Assembly: GCA_947586055.1 (NCBI GenBank)
Contig: CANPXL010000001.1
Location: 1-64,000, forward strand
DNA length: 64,000 nucleotides
DNA from: an uncultured Acetatifactor sp.
GTDB lineage: Bacteria; Bacillota; Clostridia; Lachnospirales; Lachnospiraceae
Direction: 5' to 3'
Both the position numbers and the translations under genes were made by a program. The notes beneath the pieces are model-generated. The model had not been told where the DNA came from, searched no databases, and saw only the letters and a list, made by a program, of their open reading frames with translations. This document shows, piece by piece, positions 1-7,938 of this stretch (the stretch's first letter is position 1; the number at the start of each line of letters is the position of its first letter).

Positions 1-51
1 ACGGCCGTTTTCCGCTGGCTGGAAGACGAGTCGGAGAATCCGGATACCTAA
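1..51 (+). CDS. 3' end of an unidentified gene (partial)
   Basis: An open frame enters from the left edge and ends at a TAA at 49-51. The last 16 residues are hydrophilic and acidic (ending ESENPDT). Codon use matches the neighbours, but too little remains to identify the product. It lies just upstream of the pckA promoter on the same strand. Confidence 0.45.
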   Translation, partial: TAVFRWLEDESENPDT

Positions 52-78
52 AATAAATATAAATTTCTAAACCGTTTA

Positions 79-107
79 TTGACTTTTACAGACAGGTTTG
101 AGATAAT
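79..107 (+). promoter_or_regulatory. Sigma-A type promoter of pckA
   Basis: TTGACT (79-84) and GATAAT (102-107) are separated by 17 bases in an AT-rich stretch that follows the previous gene. This predicts a start near 113 and a leader of about 85 bases before pckA. I see no obvious operator in the leader. Confidence 0.75.
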
Positions 108-199
108 ACAAAAGATGTTAAAAAATGTAAGCCCTGCGCCAGTGGGATTTGATGGCAGGAAGACTTAACAAAAATATTTTAAGGAAAGAGGTAAAAGAG

Positions 200-1804
200 A
201 TGGCAGAACTGAATTTGACAAAGTACGGCATCGCCGGCACCACCGAGATCGTACACAACCCTTCTTTTGAGATGCTGTATGAAGAGGAGACCAAACCCGG
301 TCTGGAGGGTTATGAAAAAGGCCAGGTCAGCGAACTGGGCGCCGTGAACGTTATGACCGGTATCTACACCGGACGTTCTCCCAAAGATAAGTACATCGTC
401 ATGGACAAAAACTCGAAGGATACCGTATGGTGGACCACCGAGGGATACAAGAACGACAACCACCCCATGACGGAAGAGACATGGGCGGTGGTGAAGAAGC
501 TTGCGCAGGAGGAACTGTCCAACAAGAGACTTTTCGTCGTGGACGCTTTCTGCGGCGCTAACAAGGATACCCGTATGGCAGTCCGCTTTATTGTCGAGGT
601 TGCATGGCAGGCTCACTTTATCAAGAACATGTTCATTCAGCCTTCCGAGGAAGAACTTAAGAACTTCGAGCCCGACTTTGTTGTGTACAACGCTTCCAAG
701 GCAAAGGTGGAGAATTACAAGGAGCTGGGTCTGAATTCCGAGACCTGCGTTGCTTTCAATATCACCAGCCGCGAGCAGGTTATTATCAACACCTGGTACG
801 GCGGAGAGATGAAGAAGGGAATGTTCTCCATGATGAACTATTACCTTCCTCTGAAGGGCATCGCTTCCATGCACTGCTCTGCAAATACAGACATGAACGG
901 TGAGAACACCGCTATCTTCTTCGGACTTTCCGGAACCGGCAAGACGACCCTTTCTACCGACCCCAAGCGTCTGCTGATCGGCGACGACGAGCACGGCTGG
1001 GATGACAACGGCGTGTTCAACTTCGAGGGCGGCTGCTATGCAAAGGTTATCAATCTGGACAAAGATTCCGAGCCCGACATTTACAACGCCATCAAGAGGA
1101 ATGCGCTTCTGGAGAACGTGACTCTGGACGCAGACGGGAAGATCGATTTCAACGACAAGAGCGTTACCGAGAATACCCGTGTTTCCTATCCGATCAACCA
1201 TATTGAGAAGATCGTTCAGCCCGTTTCCGCAGGACCTGCCGCAAAGAACGTGATTTTCCTGTCGGCGGATGCATTTGGCGTGCTGCCTCCCGTGTCCGTA
1301 CTGACTCCCGAGCAGACGCAGTATTACTTCCTGTCCGGCTTTACGGCAAAGCTGGCCGGCACGGAGCGCGGTATTACCGAGCCTACTCCTACCTTCTCCG
1401 CATGCTTCGGTCAGGCGTTCCTGGAGCTGCATCCCACAAAGTATGCAGAAGAACTGGTAAAGAAGATGCAGGCAAACGGCGCAAAAGCATATCTGGTGAA
1501 CACCGGATGGAACGGCACCGGAAAGCGTATCTCCATCAAGGATACCCGCGGCATCATCGACGCAATCCTGAATGGCGATATCGCCAAGGCGTCCACGAAG
1601 AAGATTCCTTACTTCAACTTTGAAGTTCCCACCGAGCTGCCCGGAGTTGACACCAACATTCTGGACCCTCGGAATACTTATGCGGATGCTTCCGAATGGG
1701 AGACAAAGGCAAAGGATCTGTCGCAGAGATTCATCAAGAACTTTGCAAAGTATGAGAGCAACGACGCCGGCAAGGCACTGGTGGCTGCAGGCCCTCAGCT
1801 GTAA
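200..1804 (+). CDS. pckA: Phosphoenolpyruvate carboxykinase (ATP)
   Basis: Catalyses the reversible oxaloacetate + ATP to PEP + CO2 + ADP reaction in the cytosol. In gut anaerobes it often runs toward oxaloacetate as an energy-conserving CO2 fixation step. The 534-residue length is normal for the ATP-type family, and the kinase-1a loop GLSGTGKT is at residues 242-249, followed by the GDDEHGW segment. I chose the ATG at 200 because AGGAAAGAGG (182-191) sits in front of it. An in-frame TTG at 149 would add 17 residues without a good ribosome binding site. It is monocistronic: its own promoter lies at 79-107 and a terminator follows at 1838. Confidence 0.97.
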   Translation: MAELNLTKYGIAGTTEIVHNPSFEMLYEEETKPGLEGYEKGQVSELGAVNVMTGIYTGRSPKDKYIVMDKNSKDTVWWTTEGYKNDNHPMTEETWAVVKKLAQEELSNKRLFVVDAFCGANKDTRMAVRFIVEVAWQAHFIKNMFIQPSEEELKNFEPDFVVYNASKAKVENYKELGLNSETCVAFNITSREQVIINTWYGGEMKKGMFSMMNYYLPLKGIASMHCSANTDMNGENTAIFFGLSGTGKTTLSTDPKRLLIGDDEHGWDDNGVFNFEGGCYAKVINLDKDSEPDIYNAIKRNALLENVTLDADGKIDFNDKSVTENTRVSYPINHIEKIVQPVSAGPAAKNVIFLSADAFGVLPPVSVLTPEQTQYYFLSGFTAKLAGTERGITEPTPTFSACFGQAFLELHPTKYAEELVKKMQANGAKAYLVNTGWNGTGKRISIKDTRGIIDAILNGDIAKASTKKIPYFNFEVPTELPGVDTNILDPRNTYADASEWETKAKDLSQRFIKNFAKYESNDAGKALVAAGPQL

Positions 1805-1837
1805 GAAAAACAGAACGGCGGTTTAAGCCGTGAGCCA

Positions 1838-1882
1838 CAGACGGCGGGAAATCGTGTCAGAACGGTTCCCGCCGTCTGTTTG
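1838..1882 (+). terminator. Rho-independent terminator after pckA
   Basis: A perfect 13-bp stem (1838-1850 with 1866-1878, arm CAGACGGCGGGAA) is followed by a short T stretch. It lies 34 bases after the pckA stop. Confidence 0.75.
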
Positions 1883-1981
1883 ATACCGGAGACTTTTCGG
1901 CCCGCAGCGGAACACGGCATTCCGGCAAGCGAAAAAATGTTTCGGCTCCTGTTGAGACAGGCGGAGTGAAAAAGGAGGATC

Positions 1982-2136
1982 AATGGAGACTAGTGTGAAA
2001 AATCACACTGATGTGCTGATTTTTCACACGGGAATTTGTGTCGGAGCGTCACAAATTCCCCTGATGGCAGACGCGAATTTGAGATTCGCGTCGCCCCGTC
2101 GCGTAAACGCTCCGGAATGGAGACTAGTGTGAAAAA
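1982..2136 (+). repeat. Structured insertion-like element flanked by 21-bp direct repeats over the GH43 start
   Basis: A 21-bp sequence starting AATGGAGACTAGTGTG occurs at 1982-2002 and again, identical, at 2116-2136, so the period is 134 bp. Between the copies the DNA is a chain of hairpins. The first is a 13-bp perfect stem, GTGTGAAAAATCA with TGATTTTTCACAC (1993-2029). The second is an 11-bp perfect stem, GGGAATTTGTG with CACAAATTCCC. The third is a 9-bp stem, GACGCGAAT with ATTCGCGTC. An outer pair GGAGCGT/ACGCTCC also exists. The arrangement resembles a small non-coding mobile repeat with a target duplication. A simple tandem duplication is less likely, because the hairpin block appears only once. 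I did not see another copy in this window. Confidence 0.75.
1983..2132 (+). CDS. 49-codon ORF left at the original GH43 start (upstream ORF)
   Basis: The ATG at 1983 has the only strong ribosome binding site here (AAAGGAGG, 1971-1978) and begins with the same METSVK residues as the GH43 protein. The inserted unit is 134 bp, not a multiple of three, so the frame shifts and stops at TGA 2130-2132. This is 16 bases past the second ATG at 2117. It is probably not a functional protein but the relic of the original start. Its overlap could feed ribosomes to the GH43 start by translational coupling. Confidence 0.4.
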   Translation: METSVKNHTDVLIFHTGICVGASQIPLMADANLRFASPRRVNAPEWRLV

Positions 2137-3526
2137 ACAGGCGTTTAATCCTTATCTGCCGTCCTGGGAGTACATTCCCGACGGTGAACCTTATGTATTT
2201 GGAGACAGGGTGTATATTTACGGATCTCACGACAGGTACAACGGATATGTTTTCTGTCTTGGCGACTATGTCTGCTGGTCCGCGCCGGTGGACGACCTTG
2301 GCAGCTGGCGTTATGAAGGCGTGATCTATCCGAAAACTTCTGACCCGCTGAACCGGGATGGAAAAATGTGTCTGTATGCTCCGGACGTGACGGTGGGACC
2401 GGACGGGAGATATTATCTCTATTATGTGCTGGATCATGTTTCCGTGGTGTCCGTTGCGGTCAGCGACACGCCTGCAGGGAGATATGAGTTTTACGGATAT
2501 GTGCGCCATGCGGACGGAACCCGTCTTGGGGACAGGGAGGGGGATCAGCCCCAGTTTGACCCCGGCGTCCTGACGGAAGGAAAGAAGACCTATCTTTATA
2601 CGGGATTCTGCGGGCGCGGAGACAAGTCCCGGAAGGGTTCCATGGCGGCGGTGCTGGGCGAGGATATGCTTACCATTCAGGAGGAACCCGTATTGGTTGT
2701 GCCCGGCTGTGAGTATGCGCAGGGGACCGGCTTTGACGAGCATCCTTTTTTTGAAGCGTCTTCGATCCGGAAAAACAACGACACCTATTACTTTGTGTAT
2801 TCCTCGTCTGTCATGCATGAACTGTGTTACGCCGTCAGTAAGAATCCTACATCCGGATTTACCTACGGCGGGGTGCTGGTCAGCAACTGTGATCTTCATA
2901 TCGATACCTATAAGCCGGCGTCGCAGCCCATGGCGTATGGGGCGAATAACCACGGAAGCATTGTAAAGATCGGGGAGCAGTGGTACATCTTTTACCACCG
3001 CCACACAAACGGAACCTGGTACAGCAGACAGGGCTGCGCGGAGCCGATAGAGATTCTGGCGGACGGCAGTATTCCCCAGGTGGAAATGACATCCTGCGGA
3101 TTAAACGGCGGGCCTCTTGCAGGAAAGGGGGAGTATCCGGCGTACATTGCATGCAATCTGTTCTGCGACCAGCAGTCCGCCTACGTGGGCGGAGACCGGT
3201 TCCCGAAGGTCATGCAGGACGGCAGAGACGGCGATGAGGAGCCGGGTTATATCGGAAACATACAGGACTCCGCCACGGCGGGCTTTAAATACTTTGACTG
3301 CAGGGACGTAAAGGAGATACAGATCAAAGTCAGAGGGTACGCAGACGGCGTCTTTGAGGTGCGCACAGCCTGGGACGGCGAGCCGCTGGCTTCGATCCGG
3401 GTGCAGTATTCCAACGTCTGGGAGGAATACTCTGCCCCTGTGAATCTGCCGGACGGGAAACAGGCGATTTATCTCACCTATCGGGGAGGCGGAAACGCGA
3501 GTCTGCTTTCTTTTGCGTTGCGGTAA
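2117..3526 (+). CDS. Glycoside hydrolase family 43 protein with C-terminal CBM6-like domain
   Basis: Predicted intracellular xylosidase or arabinofuranosidase: there is no signal peptide. The 469 residues begin with the GH43 five-blade propeller (about residues 10-330). The expected acidic residues are visible: the N-terminal Asp in WEYIPDGEPYVFG, the Asp in YAPDVTVGPDG and the Glu in EASSIRKNNDTYYFVY. The last 120 residues look like a CBM6-type beta-sandwich. The start at 2117 restores the METSVKKQAFNPYLP N-terminus, but the region just upstream has no Shine-Dalgarno sequence, because the AGGAGG is now 134 bp away in front of the first copy of the repeat. Expression may therefore be reduced or coupled to the upstream ORF. 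A frame extension to 2036 exists but lies inside the element. The exact substrate cannot be read. Confidence 0.88.
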   Translation: METSVKKQAFNPYLPSWEYIPDGEPYVFGDRVYIYGSHDRYNGYVFCLGDYVCWSAPVDDLGSWRYEGVIYPKTSDPLNRDGKMCLYAPDVTVGPDGRYYLYYVLDHVSVVSVAVSDTPAGRYEFYGYVRHADGTRLGDREGDQPQFDPGVLTEGKKTYLYTGFCGRGDKSRKGSMAAVLGEDMLTIQEEPVLVVPGCEYAQGTGFDEHPFFEASSIRKNNDTYYFVYSSSVMHELCYAVSKNPTSGFTYGGVLVSNCDLHIDTYKPASQPMAYGANNHGSIVKIGEQWYIFYHRHTNGTWYSRQGCAEPIEILADGSIPQVEMTSCGLNGGPLAGKGEYPAYIACNLFCDQQSAYVGGDRFPKVMQDGRDGDEEPGYIGNIQDSATAGFKYFDCRDVKEIQIKVRGYADGVFEVRTAWDGEPLASIRVQYSNVWEEYSAPVNLPDGKQAIYLTYRGGGNASLLSFALR

Positions 3527-3635
3527 GCGCATCGTAAGCTTTGCCGGACGGATGAGAAAGACAGGAGCGGTTTACAGAAAATGTCACGGGAAACAGTAAT
3601 AATGAATCGGGATCTTTTCCCGAAAAGGAGGTTAT

Positions 3636-4427
3636 ATGGCTGTCGGCAATTTTGAATTTTACTCACAGTGTCTGAGAAGAAACGTATCGTTTCGGGTGAT
3701 CGTGCCAAACGACGGAGACGGGGCGGATGCGGCGCCCATGAAAACGCTGATGCTTCTGCATGGCTACAACGGAGGATATTCCGACTGGCTGTGGAACGGC
3801 AGTATTGTGGATCTCGCCCAGGCCCATCATCTCTGCATCGTTCTTCCGAACGGTGAAAACAGTTTTTATCTGGACGGGGAAGCGACGGGAAGACAGTACG
3901 GAACCTACGTGGGGGATGAGCTGCTGCGGTATGTACGAAAGACATTCCGGCTGTCGGACAAAAGAGAGGACACTTATGTGGCGGGTTTTTCCATGGGAGG
4001 ATTCGGAGCCATCCATACAGCCAGCCAGTTTCCGGAAAATTATGGAGGTGCGGTCGCGCTTTCTTCCGCGCTTCTGATCGGGGGAATTGATTCCATGAAG
4101 CCCGGCGACGACAACGGGGTCGCAAATTATGAATATTACCGGCTGATGTTCGGCGATCCGGCCACGGCAAAAGACCGTGATGTGAATCCGGAAAAACTGC
4201 TGCGGGAACTTACAGCCGCCGGAAAGGAGACGCCAAAGTTCTATGTCGCCTGCGGAGAACAGGATTTCCTCGTGAATCCGAACCGCCGGTTTAAGGCATT
4301 CCTGGAAGAACAGGGAATCGAGCACTGCTATCAGGAGGGACCGGGAGAGCATAATTTTGAATACTGGAACCGCCATATTGGCCCGGGCATTTGCTGGGTG
4401 CTGGAAAACTGCGGGAAAAAGGCCTGA
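3636..4427 (+). CDS. Alpha/beta-hydrolase esterase, CE1/EstA-like
   Basis: A 263-residue cytosolic serine esterase of the tributyrin esterase/acetyl-xylan esterase type (esterase D-like). The nucleophile elbow GFSMGG puts Ser at residue 119. The oxyanion strand is LMLLHGYNGG at 38-47. The Asp of CGEQDF (about 205-212) and the His of GEHNFEYW complete a likely triad. A good AAAAGGAGG precedes the ATG at 3636. Its position directly after the GH43 gene suggests removal of acetyl or feruloyl groups from imported xylo-oligosaccharides. S-formylglutathione hydrolase-like activity is an alternative. Confidence 0.85.
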   Translation: MAVGNFEFYSQCLRRNVSFRVIVPNDGDGADAAPMKTLMLLHGYNGGYSDWLWNGSIVDLAQAHHLCIVLPNGENSFYLDGEATGRQYGTYVGDELLRYVRKTFRLSDKREDTYVAGFSMGGFGAIHTASQFPENYGGAVALSSALLIGGIDSMKPGDDNGVANYEYYRLMFGDPATAKDRDVNPEKLLRELTAAGKETPKFYVACGEQDFLVNPNRRFKAFLEEQGIEHCYQEGPGEHNFEYWNRHIGPGICWVLENCGKKA

Positions 4428-4454
4428 AAAAGAGGTGAATTCCAAATTTTACTG

Positions 4455-4483
4455 TTGTAATATCCAAAAAGATTGGCTATAAT
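4455..4483 (+). promoter_or_regulatory. Strong promoter of the 6S-like RNA
   Basis: TTGTAA (4455-4460) and a perfect TATAAT (4478-4483) are 17 bases apart, predicting a start near 4490. No reading frame follows, in keeping with an RNA gene. Confidence 0.8.
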
Positions 4484-4489
4484 AAGAGT

Positions 4490-4697
4490 AACCTGAAATG
4501 TGCGATAACTCCTGTTTATTTTTGAACCTACATTTACTTTAAACGGGATTCCTATATTGCCGGTCGGCTGTCAAGCCCTCACTCGGCGGCAAAACCGCGG
4601 AGGATTGGAAGGGAAGGCAAAAGCCCGGCTGCGGTGACCCACCTGGCGTTGCTAGGAGTCAAAGAACAGGAGGCGGCATTTTGGGGTTATAGACAGA
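4490..4697 (+). ncRNA. ssrS: 6S RNA (RNA polymerase-binding regulatory RNA)
   Basis: This roughly 205-base non-coding stretch has its own strong promoter and terminator. Its ends pair: ATAACTCCTGTT (4504-4515) can form the closing stem with AACAGG and GGGGTTAT near 4665-4691. The single-stranded-looking TTGAACCTACATTTACTTT block and the GGCAAAAGCCCGGCTGCGGTGACCC-like 3' half recall clostridial 6S RNAs, which hold RNA polymerase in a promoter-like bubble in stationary phase. The assignment rests on size, pairing and resemblance from memory, not on a covariance search. Another structured RNA is possible. Confidence 0.72.
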
Positions 4698-4700
4698 AGA

Positions 4701-4730
4701 AAAGGGCAGTCCTGAGGGACTGCCCTTTTA
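4701..4730 (+). terminator. Terminator of the 6S-like RNA
   Basis: A 12-bp stem AAAGGGCAGTCC / GGACTGCCCTTT with a 4-base loop ends in TTTT. It closes the RNA gene about 20 bases before the SpoIID-like gene begins. Confidence 0.9.
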
Positions 4731-4751
4731 GATAGCCGGAGGGATTGGAAG

Positions 4752-6725
4752 TTGAAGAATGGATGGGGTCTGAACAAAGCCCAGAGAATGCAGATGAAGG
4801 CGTTTGTCTGTCTTCTGGGGATCGCGCTGATTGCGGCGCTTGCCGCGGGAAAACTGTTTTCGGCACACAGAGAGCCGCAGGAGGAAGGGGCCTGTGAAAC
4901 GGCGCGTCCGGAGACGCCGCACGTTCCGGTGATTCAGGTGTTAAAAAACGTCTGGATTCTGGAGGACGGGGCGGATGCGCTTTTGGTTTTCCGGGACGGG
5001 CAGCGGGAATCGTATCCCTGGGGAAACGCAAGGGGAGAGACGCAGGGACGTCTTCGGGAGCAGGTGGCCGATGTGGAACTTACCGACGGCGCCGTTACGT
5101 CCGTGAAGGTAAAAGAGGAAAAAATTAACGGCAGGATCTTGGGCGCGGACGATAACGGGGTCGAGGTGGAGGGATACGGCCGAGTGCTTCTTGCGCAGGA
5201 CTGCAGGGGATATAAGCTTTACGGCGAACTGCAGATGTGCACGGTGAAGGATCTGAATTTCGGTTACGGGAATGCGGATCTTTGCATGGAAGACGGAAAA
5301 ATCTGCGGAATCCTGATGGCCCGCGAGGAGGCTCCGGAGAAGATACGGGTTCTGATCAGGACGGGAAATTACGGCGGCAATTATCATGAAAAAGTCGTTC
5401 TGACGGCAGATACGGATTTTACGGTTACTTATGAGAAAGATGCGGCGCTTCAGACGGAAAGTTATGCCGCCGGACAGGAGTTTTCCGTGGATACCGGGAG
5501 CGGCTGCCTGACGGACGGGAGAGTGCGGATCGCCTCGGTCCTGCAGACGGGGAGGATTACATTGGAAAATGTGGAGAGAAGTCAGGGCCGCCCGGCATAC
5601 CGGGGGCAGATGGAGCTGCTCCTGACCGATCAGGGGATTGTGGTGATCAACGAACTGCCGCTGGAAGAATATCTCTACAGTGTTGTGCCCAGCGAGATGC
5701 CGTCCGGCTATCCGGCGGAGGCACTGAAGGCACAGGCGGTCTGCGCCAGAACCTACGCCTGCGCCCACATCGCGCACGCGGGTTATCCCGGGTACGGCGC
5801 TCACGTGGACGACAGCACGTCCTATCAGGTTTACAACAATATTCTGGAGCAGGAGAGCACCACCGCGGCGGTGAAGGATACTTACGGGCAGATTCTCTGT
5901 GCGGCGGACGGATCGCCGGCATCCGTCTATTATTATTCCACTTCCTGCGGAGTCGGCAGCGACGAGACGGTGTGGAAGACGGCGGCGCCGCAGGAGCTTG
6001 ACTATCTGAAATCAAAGCCGCTGTCCCGCTCGGCCATGGCGGCACAGACGGCGGCCATGGCATCCGGAGGCGAACTGCCGGAGGATGATATCGGCGAAAG
6101 ACTGCGGGAGGAATCCGCCTTTGCGGAATTTATTTCTTCGGTCAACGAGGATGATTTCGAGTCGCAGGAAGGCTGGTACCGCTGGACCTGCACGGTGGAT
6201 CCGGTAGACCCGGACCGCATTACGAAAGCACTGCGGGACAGATATAACGCAAATGAAAATCTGGTGCTGACGCTGCGGGACGGGAACTACGTCAGTGAAA
6301 AGATCCGGGATCTTGGAACCGTCAGGGACATTTACGTTGCAAAGCGGGGAAGCGGCGGCGTGGCGGAGGAACTTGTGATTGAGGGAAAAAACAGTACATA
6401 TAAAGTCATTTCGGAGCATAATATTCGGTATGTGCTGAACAGCGGGACCGACAGGGTAAACCGTCAGGACGGAAGCGAGGTGGATTGTCCAACTCTGCTT
6501 CCCAGCGGTTTTTTTATCGTCACCACTGGCAAAAAGGACGGAAGTGTGGTAGCATATACTCTGACCGGGGGAGGGTTCGGCCACGGGGTTGGGATGAGCC
6601 AGAACGGCGCGGCCCGGATGGCCCGCGACGGATTCACCACCCGGGATATCCTTCTGTTCTTTTTTGAAGGATGCGAGATAAAAACGATCTATGAGGAGAA
6701 AAACGGGAATGGGGAAGCTATATAA
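4752..6725 (+). CDS. SpoIID/LytB-domain protein
   Basis: A membrane-anchored, extracytoplasmic protein of 657 residues. It has one N-terminal hydrophobic segment (about residues 15-34), then about 260 residues of beta-rich extension without an assigned domain. The SpoIID domain (about residues 275-640) has NELPLEEYLYSVVPSEMP and LKAQAVCARTYA near its start and GGGFGHGVGMSQNGAA at its end. SpoIID proteins are peptidoglycan lytic transglycosylases that cut glycan strands lacking stem peptides. This one is nearly twice the size of the sporulation protein, so a vegetative wall-remodelling role is also possible. The start is a TTG at 4752 with GGAGGG at 4738-4743; the first in-frame ATG is 12 codons later. 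It overlaps the next gene. Confidence 0.85.
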   Translation: MKNGWGLNKAQRMQMKAFVCLLGIALIAALAAGKLFSAHREPQEEGACETARPETPHVPVIQVLKNVWILEDGADALLVFRDGQRESYPWGNARGETQGRLREQVADVELTDGAVTSVKVKEEKINGRILGADDNGVEVEGYGRVLLAQDCRGYKLYGELQMCTVKDLNFGYGNADLCMEDGKICGILMAREEAPEKIRVLIRTGNYGGNYHEKVVLTADTDFTVTYEKDAALQTESYAAGQEFSVDTGSGCLTDGRVRIASVLQTGRITLENVERSQGRPAYRGQMELLLTDQGIVVINELPLEEYLYSVVPSEMPSGYPAEALKAQAVCARTYACAHIAHAGYPGYGAHVDDSTSYQVYNNILEQESTTAAVKDTYGQILCAADGSPASVYYYSTSCGVGSDETVWKTAAPQELDYLKSKPLSRSAMAAQTAAMASGGELPEDDIGERLREESAFAEFISSVNEDDFESQEGWYRWTCTVDPVDPDRITKALRDRYNANENLVLTLRDGNYVSEKIRDLGTVRDIYVAKRGSGGVAEELVIEGKNSTYKVISEHNIRYVLNSGTDRVNRQDGSEVDCPTLLPSGFFIVTTGKKDGSVVAYTLTGGGFGHGVGMSQNGAARMARDGFTTRDILLFFFEGCEIKTIYEEKNGNGEAI

Positions 6726-7518
6726 GACCATCGGTGACATATCCGCTGAAATGCGGGGGAGAAACATCAGCGCTTATGCGGCGAGTATCGCCTTCTTTTT
6801 CTTCCTTTCCGTTGTGCCCATGCTGATCCTGATCTGCACGATCCTGCCGTACACGACTCTGACTGAGGAAAATCTCCTGACGGCCCTGACGGATCTGACG
6901 CCGGATATGGTTGACCCTCTGATCAAAAGCGTGGTGGAGGATGTGTATAACCGCTCCGCCGGCATACTGTCCGTTGCGGCCGTGGCAACCGTGTGGTCGG
7001 CGGCCAAGGGCGTCATGGCGCTGATGCAGGGGCTGAACGTGGTGAATGAGGTGGAGGACACCAGAAATTATTTCGTCATCCGCGCCATCGCTTCCTTTTA
7101 CACGCTGGTCATGCTGGTGGTGGTGGTCCTGTCGCTGTTTCTCATGGTGTTCGGGGACCAGCTGGTAAACCTTGCCCTGCACCGGATCCCGCGGATGCAG
7201 GCGGTGGTGTCTTTTGCCATGAATTTCCGCTTTATCCTGGTCTGGGCCATTTTAACCGTTCTGTTCGCGGCCATTTACGCCTATGTGCCGGACCGGAAGC
7301 TGAAATTCCGGGAACAGATACCGGGGGCGGTGTTTTCCGCCGTGGTGTGGAGCATATTTTCCTGGGGTTTTTCTCTTTACGTAACTTATGGAAACTCCTA
7401 CGGAATCTACGGGAGCCTTGCCATTATCATCATCGTTCTGCTGTGGCTGTACTTCTGTATGTACATCATGCTGATCGGCGCCTGCCTGAACCGGCATTTT
7501 CATCCCGACGGGCAATGA
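6709..7518 (+). CDS. YihY/BrkB family integral membrane protein
   Basis: A 269-residue inner-membrane protein with about six hydrophobic helices, beginning with SAYAASIAFFFFLSVVPML, and the WSAAKG segment typical of the YihY (formerly RNase BN) family. The molecular function is unsettled; a transporter-like role is proposed for the family. I chose ATG 6709 because GAGGAG (6693-6698) lies at the right distance. An in-frame ATG at 6691 has no such site. The start lies inside the SpoIID-like gene, so the two are co-translated. Confidence 0.88.
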   Translation: MGKLYKTIGDISAEMRGRNISAYAASIAFFFFLSVVPMLILICTILPYTTLTEENLLTALTDLTPDMVDPLIKSVVEDVYNRSAGILSVAAVATVWSAAKGVMALMQGLNVVNEVEDTRNYFVIRAIASFYTLVMLVVVVLSLFLMVFGDQLVNLALHRIPRMQAVVSFAMNFRFILVWAILTVLFAAIYAYVPDRKLKFREQIPGAVFSAVVWSIFSWGFSLYVTYGNSYGIYGSLAIIIIVLLWLYFCMYIMLIGACLNRHFHPDGQ

Positions 7519-7587
7519 GCCGGGCGCGTGCCTGCGCCGGCAGAGGCCGGCCTGCGAAAGGGGAACTGTCTTTGCCGAATTTTTTTC

Positions 7588-7616
7588 TTGACATTTTATG
7601 TCTGTGTCAGTAAGAT
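7588..7616 (+). promoter_or_regulatory. Promoter of the pheST T-box transcript
   Basis: A perfect TTGACA (7588-7593) is followed after 17 bases by TAAGAT (7611-7616). The predicted start near 7623 gives a leader of about 315 bases. Confidence 0.85.
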
Positions 7617-7622
7617 AAGAAA

Positions 7623-7897
7623 TTAGTAAGACTGGTAAGAAGCAGAGAAACAAAGGCATGGATGGTGCGCAGTAGGGTTTCATTTTCCGACAGAGAGAGG
7701 AGGCCGCCGGCTGAAAGCCCCTCAGGTTCAGGTGAACGCCCGAAATTCCCACCGGAGCCGTCTCCGTGAACATACAGTAGCGGAGGACGCGGACGCGCGT
7801 TATGCGTAACAAAGAGCCTGCGGGCGGACGGAGAGCCTGCGGGAATCAGGGTGGTACCGCGGAGTGATTCGTCCCTTTCGGCAAGGGACGTTTTTTT
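7623..7897 (+). promoter_or_regulatory. T-box riboswitch (tRNA-Phe sensing) controlling pheST
   Basis: The canonical T-box AGGGTGGTACCGCGG is at 7848-7862. Directly after it comes the terminator stem CGTCCCTT/AAGGGACG (7870-7890) and seven Ts. Stem I starts with AGTA (7668-7671) and returns at CGAAATTCCC. TTC at 7746-7748 is the likely specifier codon, which fits tRNA-Phe and the phenylalanyl-tRNA synthetase genes that follow. Uncharged tRNA-Phe should pair with the T-box and stabilise the antiterminator. Confidence 0.92.
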
Positions 7898-7938
7898 ATG
7901 GAATTATATGCACAGCAGAATGCAGAAAGAGGTCAAAT

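Noticed and set aside
2036-2116. Longer N-terminus of the GH43 protein from 2036
   Set aside because: The extension is encoded by the hairpin element, and the METSVK start of the duplicated repeat is at 2117.
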